Below are positions 16,534-25,240 of a stretch of DNA of 64,000 bases, piece by piece; position 1 is the first letter of the stretch; the number at the start of each line of letters is the position of its first letter. A program made the translations under genes and the position numbers. The notes beneath the pieces are model-generated. The model saw only the letters and a program-made list of their open reading frames with translations. It made no database searches and was not told the origin of the DNA. The DNA lies in the NCBI GenBank assembly GCA_044226195.1, contig JBGAHO010000001.1, positions 180,220-244,219 on the forward strand. The letters are read 5' to 3'. Source of the DNA: RPQJ01 sp044226195 (lineage in GTDB: Bacteria > Pseudomonadota > Gammaproteobacteria > Steroidobacterales > Steroidobacteraceae).

Positions 16534-17513
16534 TCTTCACTCACTCCAGGAGCCGGGGTTGCGGCGGCCGGCGCGGGCGCGTTGGCCCGGCCGGTGCGCG
16601 GCCCGAACTGTTCGATCAGCCAGGAGCGGAACAACGCGGTCGCGGTGTCGCTCAGGGCCTCGGGATCGGTCACGAGATAGAAGCCGAAGCCGTCGTCCAG
16701 CGTCTGCTCGTAGGGACAGACCAGCCGACCGGCGTCGAGGTGGTCCCGGAACAGGGCCAGGTCGACGAGCGCGACCCCGGACCCGCTCAGGATGTACTGG
16801 ACGGTCAGGATCTCGGTGTCGAATACCAGGCCGCGCTCGACGTCCACGCCGCTGAGCCCGTGGTGACGCACGAACTGCGACCAGAAGTGCCGACGCGGCA
16901 GGCCCTCGACGCGCATGTGCACCAGCTCGTTCTCGCGGATGAAGTCGTCGAGATCCTTGTCGGCATGGCGCGCCGCCACGTCCGGATGGCAGAGGATGCC
17001 GAGCCGGACCGGCCACAGCAGGTCGCTGACCCGGTCGGTGACGGCCGGCCGGGAATACAGCACGGCGACGTCCACGTCGCTGGCCGGCGGACCGATGCCG
17101 TACGGACTGACGAGGTCGATCTCGACCTCCGGGTTCGCGCAGCGGAAGTCCTGCAGGATCGGCACCACCAGGTGGGCGGCAAAGCTCGGCGGCATCTGCA
17201 CCCGCAGCGTGCGCAGGCGCGGCGCCTTGGCGTCCCGGATCTCGTCGATTGCGTGCTCGAGGCGGTCGAACGAGCGCGAGACGACCGGCAGGAGGTGCTG
17301 GCCGGCGACCGTGAGCACCAGGGAGTGGGGCCGGCGCTCGAAGAGCTTCACGCCGATGAGGTTTTCAAGCGAAATCACGTGTCGCGACAGGGCGCTCTGG
17401 GCGATGTTGAGCGCGCTGGCGGCACCGGTGAAACTGCCGTACCGCGCCACGCCCTCGAATGCGCGCAACGCATTGAGCGGCAGCCAACGCCGGTCGATCC
17501 GTACCTTGTCCAT
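16530..17513 (-). CDS. LysR-family transcriptional regulator
   Basis: The product is 327 residues. An N-terminal winged helix-turn-helix (about residues 10-70; LNALRAFEGVARYGSFTGAASALNIAQSALSRHVISLENLIGVKLFERR) is followed by a periplasmic-binding-like effector domain (about 95-300). Its form (Pro-Leu-Asn-Ala-Leu-Arg-Ala-Phe start, FYLVTDPEALSDTATALFRSWL end) resembles the GcvA/TrpI branch. It is unusual in being the first gene of the unit it probably controls: its TGA overlaps the ATG of the MttB-like gene, which is followed by a FAD-GcvT fusion. The C-terminal tail is Ala/Pro-rich. Autoregulation from the upstream gap is likely but not shown. Confidence 0.88.
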   Translation of the reverse strand: MDKVRIDRRWLPLNALRAFEGVARYGSFTGAASALNIAQSALSRHVISLENLIGVKLFERRPHSLVLTVAGQHLLPVVSRSFDRLEHAIDEIRDAKAPRLRTLRVQMPPSFAAHLVVPILQDFRCANPEVEIDLVSPYGIGPPASDVDVAVLYSRPAVTDRVSDLLWPVRLGILCHPDVAARHADKDLDDFIRENELVHMRVEGLPRRHFWSQFVRHHGLSGVDVERGLVFDTEILTVQYILSGSGVALVDLALFRDHLDAGRLVCPYEQTLDDGFGFYLVTDPEALSDTATALFRSWLIEQFGPRTGRANAPAPAAATPAPGVSEE

Positions 17514-17818
17514 CGTGCGCTACCTCGCCCCCGCGGGGCTGGCGCCGGACGCCTGGCCCGACCCGCCTCGAACCTCCCCCGCCGGCTGCACAAGCGTGGC
17601 GCATCCGCGACACGCCGGGCAATGCTTTTTTTGCGCTCCGGTTAATGCCTTTTTCAGATGCGGCAGTTGTGGACTTCCGCTCATTTTGCTTGTTATCGTC
17701 GGCCCGGAAGAGTGGTCACCGCGCGGTGCACCGCGGGGGATCCAGCAAGCCTCAACGTGCCGTTTTCGACGGCCGTTGCGTCAGAAACACAGTCGAACGT
17801 CAGGGGGCCTCCACGCTT
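17514..17818. promoter_or_regulatory. Divergent intergenic region between lysR-mttB-dmg and a TonB receptor
   Basis: These 305 bases contain no convincing gene. They separate two divergent units and should hold both promoters. The middle (about 17620-17700) is much richer in T than its surroundings, with runs of T at 17625-17631 and 17651-17655, and is the likeliest promoter zone. I could not assign a good -35/-10 pair or a LysR box with confidence. The 21-bp-spaced repeat seen before three other operons is absent here. Confidence 0.4.
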
Positions 17819-20494
17819 ATGAATTACAGACTCGCATCCACCGTGACCGCGATCCTCGCGGCCAGTGCCGCCCAGTCGGTGTACGCCCAGCAGGCGTCGT
17901 CCGGCGGACTCGAGGAAGTCGTCGTCACCGCCCAGCGCCGCACGGAAAACCTGCAGGACGTGCCGATCTCGATCCAGGCCCTCACCGGCGACACGCTCTC
18001 GCAGTTGAACGTCAGCACGGTCCAGGACGTCATCAAGTTCCTGCCGAGCGTGACCACGAATACGCTTGGCCCCGGCCAGACCAACATCTACATCCGCGGC
18101 CTGAGCATCGGTTCGCTCGGCACGCAAGGATCCGGCACCAACGGCCCGTGGCCGAACGTCGCCGTGTACCTCGACGAGCAGTCGACGCAGGTGCCGGGTC
18201 GCAACCTCGACGTGTACGCCGCGGACTTCGAGCGCATCGAAGTGCTGACCGGTCCGCAGGGCACGCTGTTCGGCGCGGGCGCCCAGGCCGGCGTGCTGCG
18301 TTACATCACGAACAAGCCGAAGCTCGACAGGCTCGAAGCCAACGTCAAGGCCGGCTTCGCGACCACGGCTCACGGCAGCGAGAGCTACAACGCCGAAGGC
18401 ATGCTCAACGTGCCGCTGATCGACGACAGGCTGGCCCTGCGTTTCGTCGCGTATTACGACAAGCGCGGTGGCTACATCGACAACGTCCACAGCACCTTCA
18501 CCCGCCGCGGCACCGACCTGGGCTTCGCCCTGCGCACGGGCGGTGTCGTCCCGGTCGACTCTGTCGTGATCAACAACGACGACGTCGCCGGCAAGGACAT
18601 CAACGACGTCGAATACAAGGGTGCCCGCGCCAGCCTGAAATGGCAGATCGCCGACGACTGGGATGCGCTGCTGTCGGTCGCCTACCAGAAGATCGACGGC
18701 AATGGCGTGTTCTATCAGCACCCGAACGGCTCCGAGTCGGGTTGCGGCGTGAACATCAACTGCCCCAACTCGACCCAGAAGCTGAAGCCGTTGCAGGTGA
18801 CGGTCTTCACGCCGGGCTCGACCAACGACGAGTTCGTAAATACGGCGCTGACGATCAACGGCAAGGTCGGCCCGCTCGACCTCGTCTATACCGGCGCGTA
18901 CCTGACGCGCGATGCGCAGTCCATCTCCGACTACACGAACTACGCGCGCGGCGTCTGGGGCACGTATTACCAGTGCACCGGCTACTCGGGCGGCAGCGTG
19001 GACAAGTGCTATTCCCCGGCCAGCTTCTGGGACGACCGGAACAACAGCACCAACATGAGCCACGAGTTCCGCCTGAGCAGCCCCACCGACTGGCGAATGC
19101 GCTTCGTCGGCGGCCTGTTCTACGAGGATCGTTCGATCGAGGCCCGCACGGACTGGCACTACAAGTCGGTGCCGGAGTGCCCGGACGGCGGCCAGCTGGG
19201 TCTCAGCTGCTTCCTGTATCTCGATCCGCGCCAGGCGCCGAAGTTCGCCTCGGCCGTCCCGGACATGAACAATCCGAACCGTCGCGCCTCGGACATCGGC
19301 TTCTTCAACGACTTCGTCCGCGACTATTCTCAGTTCGCAGCCTTTGCCTCGGTGGACTTCGACATCCTCGACAACCTGACGCTGACCCTCGGCACGCGCT
19401 ACTTCGACATCAAGAATTCGATGGTCGGCGCCAACATGGGCAGCTTCTTCTGCAAGATCTATGGTTCCGGCGCTTCCGGTGCTTGCAACGGCACGAACTC
19501 CGGCTACGGTGAAGCCAGCGGCCTGTCGCCGTACGGCACCAACGTCAGCGCGCAGGCCGACAATGACAACAAGGCCGACGGCTTCCGCAGCCGTGCGAAC
19601 CTGACCTGGCGCATCACGACCGACGCCCTGGTGTACGCCACGTGGTCGGAAGGCTACCGTCCGGGCGGCTTCAACCGTGGCTCGGCCTGCGGCGCCAAGG
19701 ACCCCGTCAGCGGGATCAACCAGTGGTGCTTCCCGACGTCCTACAAGTCGGACGACCTGACCAACATCGAGGCGGGCTGGAAGACGACGTTCTGGGGCGG
19801 CCGCGCAATCTTCAACGGCTCGATCTACCAGGTGAACTGGAAGAACGCGCAGACCGGCCTGTTCGCGCCGGAGCTCGGCTTCCCGAACCTGCAGTCGTTC
19901 CTGAACGGCCCCGAGTACGAGGTCAAGGGCCTCGAGGCCAATTTCGCGATCGCTCCGGTCGACGGCCTGATGCTGAACGCGGCGATGTCGTACAACAAGG
20001 GCAAGCTGAAGAACTCTCCGCAGGTCATCAGCAACAACCCGGCCAGCCCGACGTACGGCGACCCCGTGACCCAGTCGTGCCTCTCGTACGACAGCGTCAA
20101 CCACGTCTGCAACAGCGTCGTGAGCGTGGAGAACCTGTTCGGCACGCCCGGCACGGCGATGGCGAACTCGCCGAAGCTGCAGTTCAACATCCGCGGACGG
20201 TACGACTGGACCGTGGGTGACTACCATCCATTCGTCGGCGCAGCGCTCCAGTATCAGGACGACTCCTATTCGTCCGCGACGGTGAACAACCGCTTCGTGC
20301 AGCCGTCGTTCACGACCTACGACCTGTCGATGGGCGTCGCGAAGGACGCCTGGAGTGCCGAGTTCTACGTCGTCAACCTGACCGACGAGAACAAGAGCAT
20401 GTACACGACGGCCTCGCAGTTCATCCTGGTCGAGGTGCCGATGCGCCCGCGGACCATGGGCCTGCGCTTCGGCTACAACTTCGGCGGCGAGTAA
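17819..20494 (+). CDS. TonB-dependent outer-membrane receptor
   Basis: The product is 891 residues. The signal peptide is about residues 1-23 (MNYRLASTVTAILAASAAQSVYA). A TonB-box-like EEVVVTAQRR leads into the plug domain (PISIQALTGDTLSQLN; IYIRGLS; RIEVLTGPQGTLFGAGAQAGVLRYITNKP). A 22-strand barrel should follow, ending in the aromatic-terminated FGYNFGGE region. Several cysteine pairs occur in predicted extracellular loops. This is the large Sphingomonas/Caulobacter-like TonB-receptor type used for diverse organic substrates, not a compact BtuB. The ATG at 17819 follows AGGGGG by about 10 bases. The ligand is unknown. The position beside the mttB-dmg unit hints at a methylated amine or a conjugate of one. 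A strong terminator follows. Confidence 0.88.
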   Translation: MNYRLASTVTAILAASAAQSVYAQQASSGGLEEVVVTAQRRTENLQDVPISIQALTGDTLSQLNVSTVQDVIKFLPSVTTNTLGPGQTNIYIRGLSIGSLGTQGSGTNGPWPNVAVYLDEQSTQVPGRNLDVYAADFERIEVLTGPQGTLFGAGAQAGVLRYITNKPKLDRLEANVKAGFATTAHGSESYNAEGMLNVPLIDDRLALRFVAYYDKRGGYIDNVHSTFTRRGTDLGFALRTGGVVPVDSVVINNDDVAGKDINDVEYKGARASLKWQIADDWDALLSVAYQKIDGNGVFYQHPNGSESGCGVNINCPNSTQKLKPLQVTVFTPGSTNDEFVNTALTINGKVGPLDLVYTGAYLTRDAQSISDYTNYARGVWGTYYQCTGYSGGSVDKCYSPASFWDDRNNSTNMSHEFRLSSPTDWRMRFVGGLFYEDRSIEARTDWHYKSVPECPDGGQLGLSCFLYLDPRQAPKFASAVPDMNNPNRRASDIGFFNDFVRDYSQFAAFASVDFDILDNLTLTLGTRYFDIKNSMVGANMGSFFCKIYGSGASGACNGTNSGYGEASGLSPYGTNVSAQADNDNKADGFRSRANLTWRITTDALVYATWSEGYRPGGFNRGSACGAKDPVSGINQWCFPTSYKSDDLTNIEAGWKTTFWGGRAIFNGSIYQVNWKNAQTGLFAPELGFPNLQSFLNGPEYEVKGLEANFAIAPVDGLMLNAAMSYNKGKLKNSPQVISNNPASPTYGDPVTQSCLSYDSVNHVCNSVVSVENLFGTPGTAMANSPKLQFNIRGRYDWTVGDYHPFVGAALQYQDDSYSSATVNNRFVQPSFTTYDLSMGVAKDAWSAEFYVVNLTDENKSMYTTASQFILVEVPMRPRTMGLRFGYNFGGE

Positions 20495-20512
20495 CCGCAG
20501 TCCGCTCGGATT

Positions 20513-20548
20513 CGGGCCGGTGGGGCAACCCACCGGCCCGTTTTCTTT
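20513..20548 (+). terminator. Rho-independent terminator after the TonB receptor gene
   Basis: A perfect 12-bp GC-rich stem (20513-20524 with 20529-20540) closes a GCAA tetraloop. It is followed directly by TTTTCTTT. It lies 18 bases after the receptor stop codon and 28 bases before the ATG of the next gene, so the downstream TPR-sulfotransferase is probably transcribed separately or by read-through. Confidence 0.9.
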
Positions 20549-20576
20549 GCGACGCATCTTCCGTCATTATTCCCCG

Positions 20577-22568
20577 ATGTCCGTCCAGCCATCGTCCAAC
20601 AACCCTGCCGTCGGTCCTCGTGAACTCCAGCGATGGGTCGAGGAAGGCCGTTTCGAAGACGCCCTGGCCATCTGCGACCGCGAGCTCCAGGCGCAGCCGG
20701 GCTCCCGCGACCTCCTCTACATCCGCGCGGTCACACTGCGTCACCTGAAGCGCGTCCCGGAGGCCTTGCGGACGCTGGATCTGCTGGAGGACGCGCACCC
20801 TGCGTATTCGCGCCTGTTCCAGGAGCGCGGCAACTGCTACGTGCAACTGCGACAGGCGCCGGAGGCCATCCAGGCGCTTTCGCGCGCGGTCGAGTTGAAC
20901 CCCGCGCTGCCGGCGAGCTGGCGGCTGCTCGCCTCGCTCTTCAAGATGGTGGGGCGCGAACACGAATCGGCCAATGCCGCGCAGCACGTCGCCAAGCTGG
21001 CGACGCTGGCCACCGAGGTCGTGACTGCGCGCAGCATGTTGTCTGACGGCGACCTGGCCGATGCCGAGGAACTGATTCGCGGCTACCTGAAGAACCGTCC
21101 GGACGATATCGAGGCGCTGCGACTGCTGGCGATGGTCGCGCACAAGAACGAGTTCTCCAAGGACGCGGCGACGCTGCTCGAAGCCGTGCTCGAGGCCTCG
21201 CCGGGCTATCGGGCGGCGCGACACGATTACGTGCTCGCCTTGATCGCCCTGCACCGCCACAAGCAGGCCCGCGAACAGATCGAGATCCTGATCGCCGCCG
21301 AACCCGACAACCCGACGCATGGGATGACGCTGGCCAGCATCCTCGTCGGCGAAGGCTCGACGGAGGCAGCCATCGAGCTGTACGGCAAGCTGGCGCGGCA
21401 GCAGCCGACCAATCCTGAACTGCACCTGTCGCTGGGTCACGCGCTCAAGACCCAGGGTCGCCGCGAAGAAGCGGAGCGCGCCTACCGCGAAGCAGCCCGG
21501 CAACGGGCGAATTTCGGCGACGCCTACTGGAGCATGGCCAACCTCAAGACGTATCGATTCGACGATGCGCAGCTGACCACCATGCGCGAGCAGGTCGAGA
21601 ATCCGCGCACGCCGCCGGTGGATCGCTACCACCTGTGCTTTGCGCTCGGCAAGGCGCTCGAGGACCGCGGCGAATATGCCGAATCGTTCCAGTTCTACGC
21701 CCGCGGCAATGCGCTCAAGAGGAATGAGTGCAGCTACCGGCCGGAGGTGCTCGAGCGCACGATCGGCCGGCAGATCGAATTGACCACGCCGGAATTCTTC
21801 GCGCAACGGCAAGGCTACGGCTGCCAGGACTCAGCGCCCATCTTCGTCTTGGGCCTGCCGCGTGCCGGCTCGACGCTGCTCGAACAGATCCTCGCGTCGC
21901 ATTCGCAGGTCGAGGGCACCATGGAACTGGCCGACGTGCCCCGATTGGTCAGCTCGCTCGACATGCACCCAAGCGGCGCACGCTACCCGGACGTCCTCGC
22001 GCTGCTCTCCGGCGACGACTACCGGGCTTTCGGCGAGGCCTACATCCGCGACACGCGGCATTACCGGGTGGGCAACAAGCCCTTCTTCATCGACAAGATG
22101 CCGAACAACTTCCGGCACGTCGGCCTGATCCACCTGATGCTGCCGAACGCGAAGATCATCGACGCACGCCGCGAGCCGATGGCCTGCTGCTTCAGCAACT
22201 TCAAGCAGCTGTTCGCGAGCGGTCAGCAGTTCACCTACAGCCTCGACGACATCGCGCGCTACTACCGTCTTTACGTGCGCCTGATGGATCACTGGGACGC
22301 GGTCCTGCCGGGTCGCGTGCTGCGCGTGCAGCACGAGGACGTGATCGAGGACCTCGAGGGCAGCGTGCGCCGGATCCTCGATTACTGCGGGTTGCCGTTC
22401 GAAGCGTCCTGTGTCGAGTTCCACAAGACCGAACGACGCGTGCACACGGCCAGTTCGGAACAGGTGCGCCGGCCGATCAACCGCGAGGGCGTCGACCAGT
22501 GGAAGAACTTCGAGCCGTGGCTCGGGGAACTGCGCGCGGCGCTCGGCCCGCTGGTCGAGGCTCACTGA
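20577..22568 (+). CDS. TPR-repeat sulfotransferase
   Basis: The product is 663 residues. The first about 400 residues are tetratricopeptide-type helical repeats (for example AEELIRGYLKNRPDDIEALRLLAMVA and LHLSLGHALKTQGRREEAERAYREAA). The C-terminal about 240 residues form a sulfotransferase domain with the PAPS phosphosulfate-binding loop PIFVLGLPRAGSTLLEQILASH and a later helix with DKMPNNFRHVGLIHLMLPNAKIIDARR. Such fusions transfer sulfate from PAPS to an unidentified, often protein or lipid, acceptor. The ATG at 20577 was preferred because it lies after the terminator of the previous gene. It converges on the MFS gene. In related proteobacteria, TPR-sulfotransferase genes commonly follow TonB receptors as here. 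The role is unknown. Confidence 0.85.
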   Translation: MSVQPSSNNPAVGPRELQRWVEEGRFEDALAICDRELQAQPGSRDLLYIRAVTLRHLKRVPEALRTLDLLEDAHPAYSRLFQERGNCYVQLRQAPEAIQALSRAVELNPALPASWRLLASLFKMVGREHESANAAQHVAKLATLATEVVTARSMLSDGDLADAEELIRGYLKNRPDDIEALRLLAMVAHKNEFSKDAATLLEAVLEASPGYRAARHDYVLALIALHRHKQAREQIEILIAAEPDNPTHGMTLASILVGEGSTEAAIELYGKLARQQPTNPELHLSLGHALKTQGRREEAERAYREAARQRANFGDAYWSMANLKTYRFDDAQLTTMREQVENPRTPPVDRYHLCFALGKALEDRGEYAESFQFYARGNALKRNECSYRPEVLERTIGRQIELTTPEFFAQRQGYGCQDSAPIFVLGLPRAGSTLLEQILASHSQVEGTMELADVPRLVSSLDMHPSGARYPDVLALLSGDDYRAFGEAYIRDTRHYRVGNKPFFIDKMPNNFRHVGLIHLMLPNAKIIDARREPMACCFSNFKQLFASGQQFTYSLDDIARYYRLYVRLMDHWDAVLPGRVLRVQHEDVIEDLEGSVRRILDYCGLPFEASCVEFHKTERRVHTASSEQVRRPINREGVDQWKNFEPWLGELRAALGPLVEAH

Positions 22569-22577
22569 ACGGTTCTT

Positions 22578-22597
22578 GTCGGGGCGGGCGCCCCGAC
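22578..22597. terminator. Possible bidirectional hairpin between convergent genes
   Basis: GTCGGGGC (22578-22585) pairs perfectly with GCCCCGAC (22590-22597) across a 4-base loop, in the 31-base gap between two convergent genes. There is no T-tract on either side, so it is at best a weak or rho-assisted terminator. Confidence 0.35.
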
Positions 22598-22599
22598 GG

Positions 22600-23934
22600 C
22601 TACGCGACCGTCTCGTCGACCGCGGGCTTGACGCCTGTGGCGCGCTCCTCGTCCTGAATGATGTTGCGGGCCGAGCGGAAGTAATGCCACGTGGCCCACG
22701 CGCCCGTGGGCACGAGGCACAGCATGGCCAAGCGCAGCGACTCGCCGTTGGCGACGCCGCCCGGCGCGAAAGCGTCGCTCAGGAAGCCGACCATCTGCGG
22801 GGCCACGATCAGGTTGCCCACGTTGGCGATGAACAGCGTCGCGGCGCAGAACTGCGCCCGCATGCGCGGTTCACACAGATTATTGAGCAGACCGAAGCAC
22901 GGGCCGATGTAGAAGTAGATTGCGGGGATGAAAAGCCAGAACAGCCAGGTCGCGAGTTCCAGTGACTTGGTCGTGTAGATGACTGCCGTAACGATTGTTG
23001 CAGCCCCGACGCCCCAACCCATCATGCGCACGATCTTGCGCGGATCCTTCATGGACGGCTGCGCCAGCCACCAGCTGGTCGCCACCGTCGCCAGCCCTCC
23101 TCCGATCAAGTGCACGGGACCGAGGATCGACCCGGCGGCACCCGGCGTCATGCCAAAGTTGCGGATCAGGTAGGTCGGCGTCCACCACATCAGGCCCCAG
23201 CCCCACAGCGCGGTGAGCGCGCTCGCCACCATGACGTGCACCGCGGAGCGCTGCGTCCACAGGTAGCGCATGCTCTCGAGGAACGAGGCCCCCTGGTCGT
23301 CGCCGCCCTTGTGGTCGAGCTGTCCGCGGCGAGGCTCGCGCACGGTCAGGAAGATGACGACACCGACGATGACGCCGGGCACGCCGAGCATCAGAAACAC
23401 GGTTCGCCAGTTGTAGTGGTCGTTGATGATGCCGGCGATGTCCGCCCCGAGCCACGCGCCGATCGGCGCGCCGAGCGAGAAGACCGTCAGCGCCATCGGG
23501 CGCTTCGACTGCGGAAAGTAATCCGAGATGATGGAACTGGCGCCCGGCGTGCCGCCCGCCTCGCCGATGCCGACCCCGATGCGCGACAGCAGCAGCTGAA
23601 TGTAGTTCTTCGACAGTCCGCAGCACGCCGTCATGACGGACCAGGCCACCAGGCAGAACGCGATGATGTTGCGCCGGTTGCCGCGGTCGATCAGCCAGGA
23701 GATCGGAAAGCCCAGCACGACGTAGAACAGCGCCAGCGAGACGCCGGTGAGGAAGGCAATGCCGGAATCCGTCAGCTGCAGCTCGACCCGGATGGGCTCG
23801 AGCACGGTGGAGATGACGTAGCGGTCGGCGATGCTGAGCGTGTAGACGAGCACCATCATCAGCAGGACGTACCAGCGCAGCGCCGTGCTGCCCACGCCGC
23901 CGTCGATCGCCTCTGCCTGGACATTGGCCGCCAT
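22600..23934 (-). CDS. Major facilitator superfamily transporter
   Basis: The product is 444 residues from the ATG at 23934, which is preceded by a GGGGCGAG Shine-Dalgarno-like sequence. About 12 hydrophobic segments can be seen. The MFS signature between helices 2 and 3 is GFPISWLIDRGNRRNIIAF, and SRIGVGIGEAGGTPGASSIISDYFP is the helix 4-5 block typical of the spinster/hexuronate-like (anion:cation symporter) branch. Likely substrates are organic anions or amphiphilic small molecules. It is divergent from a beta-hydroxyacid dehydrogenase gene, so it may import that enzyme's substrate. The stop codon is 31 bases from the convergent sulfotransferase stop. Confidence 0.85.
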   Translation of the reverse strand: MAANVQAEAIDGGVGSTALRWYVLLMMVLVYTLSIADRYVISTVLEPIRVELQLTDSGIAFLTGVSLALFYVVLGFPISWLIDRGNRRNIIAFCLVAWSVMTACCGLSKNYIQLLLSRIGVGIGEAGGTPGASSIISDYFPQSKRPMALTVFSLGAPIGAWLGADIAGIINDHYNWRTVFLMLGVPGVIVGVVIFLTVREPRRGQLDHKGGDDQGASFLESMRYLWTQRSAVHVMVASALTALWGWGLMWWTPTYLIRNFGMTPGAAGSILGPVHLIGGGLATVATSWWLAQPSMKDPRKIVRMMGWGVGAATIVTAVIYTTKSLELATWLFWLFIPAIYFYIGPCFGLLNNLCEPRMRAQFCAATLFIANVGNLIVAPQMVGFLSDAFAPGGVANGESLRLAMLCLVPTGAWATWHYFRSARNIIQDEERATGVKPAVDETVA

Positions 23935-24207
23935 GCGCTCGCCCCCGTGTCGGTTTCGTCGTTCGCCTGTCACCGTGGTGGCCCGTTCCGGCCGGCGCAT
24001 GCGATTCACACTCTTGTACTGAAATTCCCCCGCACTTGCCAGCCTTTCGTGCCGCTCCCGTCCGTCGTGGCCGCCGTCCCGGCGATTTGCCAATAATCCT
24101 TTCGGGTCCGCTGATTTTTTTTGCTTGTTCCCCCCGCGGGCTTGCCCTTAGCTTTTTCCGATCCGGCCGGCCCGCGACGGGTCCGGCCCCTGCGAGGAGA
24201 CCCGGGC

Positions 24208-25182
24208 GTGAGCAGTTCCAGCATCGGCAAGATCGGTTTCATTGGCCTCGGCAACGTCGGGGCTTCGCTCGCAGGCAACCTGCTGCGTCACGGCGTGGAC
24301 CTCACGGTCCGTGACCTCAACGAAGAAGCCGTGGCGTCCTTCGTGGCGCGCGGTGCCCGGCGCGGCACCTCGCCCCGGGCGATGATGGAGGCCTGCGACA
24401 TCGTCATCACCTGCCTGCCGTCGCCGGCTATTTCGGCGGAGGTCGTCGAAGGCAAGGACGGCCTGCTCGAGGGCGTGAGGCCCGGCAAGGTGTGGCTCGA
24501 GATGAGCACCACCGACTCCGACGAGATCAAGCGGCTCGCGCCCAAGGTCGAGGCCCGCGGCGGCACCGCGATGGACTGCCCGGTCTCGGGCGGCTGCCAC
24601 CGTGCAGCGACCGGCAACATTTCGATCTTCGCGGGCGGCGCGCGGGAGGCGTTCGACAAGGCGTTCCCGGTACTGTCGATCCTCGGGCACCAGATCCTGC
24701 ACACGGGACCCGTCGGCAGCGCTTCGATGCTGAAGGTGATGACCAACTACCTCTGCACCGTGCACCTCGTCGCGCTGGCCGAGGCCCTCACGACCTGCAA
24801 GGTCATGGGCTTCGACATGAACACGACCTACGAGGCGATCCGCATCTCCTCCGGCAACTCCTTCGTGCACGAGACCGAGTCGCAGGTGATCCTGAACGGC
24901 AGCCGCGACATCGGTTTCACCATGGATCTCGTGATCAAGGACGTCGGCCTGTTCGACGACCTCGCGAGCGAATACAAGGTGCCGCTCGAGCTGTCGCCCA
25001 TGGTCGTGAAGATCTTCAAGGACGCTGCGGCCAAGTACGGTCCGCGCGAGAACTCGCCGAACATCATCCGGCGCTACGAGGAACCCTGCGGCGTGAAGGT
25101 GCTGGGGGTCGGCTTCCCGCCGACCATGGTGGACGACAACCCGAAGGAACCCGGCGTCGAGATCGTCCCCACGAACCGGTAG
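24208..25182 (+). CDS. NAD(P)-dependent beta-hydroxyacid dehydrogenase (3-hydroxyisobutyrate dehydrogenase family)
   Basis: The product is 324 residues from GTG 24208, with GAGGAGA about 8 bases upstream. The N-terminal dinucleotide motif is IGFIGLGNVGASLAGNLL. The substrate-binding signature region is DCPVSGGCHRAATGNISIFAGG, and the catalytic lysine is Lys176 in SASMLKVMTNYL. The family oxidises beta-hydroxyacids such as 3-hydroxyisobutyrate, tartronate semialdehyde or 6-phosphogluconate. Which of these applies cannot be told. An extra C-terminal about 25 residues (from CGVKVLGVGFPP) is longer than in typical members. It is divergent from the MFS gene, and its TAG stop is inside the inverted repeat at 25180. 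Participation in breaking down an amine side chain is possible but not supported directly. Confidence 0.85.
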   Translation: MSSSSIGKIGFIGLGNVGASLAGNLLRHGVDLTVRDLNEEAVASFVARGARRGTSPRAMMEACDIVITCLPSPAISAEVVEGKDGLLEGVRPGKVWLEMSTTDSDEIKRLAPKVEARGGTAMDCPVSGGCHRAATGNISIFAGGAREAFDKAFPVLSILGHQILHTGPVGSASMLKVMTNYLCTVHLVALAEALTTCKVMGFDMNTTYEAIRISSGNSFVHETESQVILNGSRDIGFTMDLVIKDVGLFDDLASEYKVPLELSPMVVKIFKDAAAKYGPRENSPNIIRRYEEPCGVKVLGVGFPPTMVDDNPKEPGVEIVPTNR

Positions 25183-25240
25183 GGGACATTCCTCTTTTTC
25201 GCCGAGGTCCGTCGTACCCCAAAAAGAGGAATGTCCCCTA
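25180..25240. repeat. REP-like inverted repeat, copy 2
   Basis: Perfect 20-bp arms (25180-25199 and 25221-25240) with the TAGGGGACATTCCTCTTTTT core surround an unrelated 21-nt loop. The TAG at 25180-25182 is the stop codon of the dehydrogenase gene. The TAA stop of convergent purU (25241-25243) abuts the other arm. This is the same context as copies 1 and 3. Confidence 0.85.

Noticed and set aside
17693..20557. 954-codon open frame on the - strand opposite the TonB receptor
   Set aside because: It runs antisense through the receptor and across its terminator. Composition is biased and no motif is found. The + strand receptor has signal peptide, plug and barrel features.
22578..22597. Hairpin as a strong intrinsic terminator
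   Set aside because: The 8-bp stem is good but there is no T-tract on either strand. It is kept only as a low-confidence feature.
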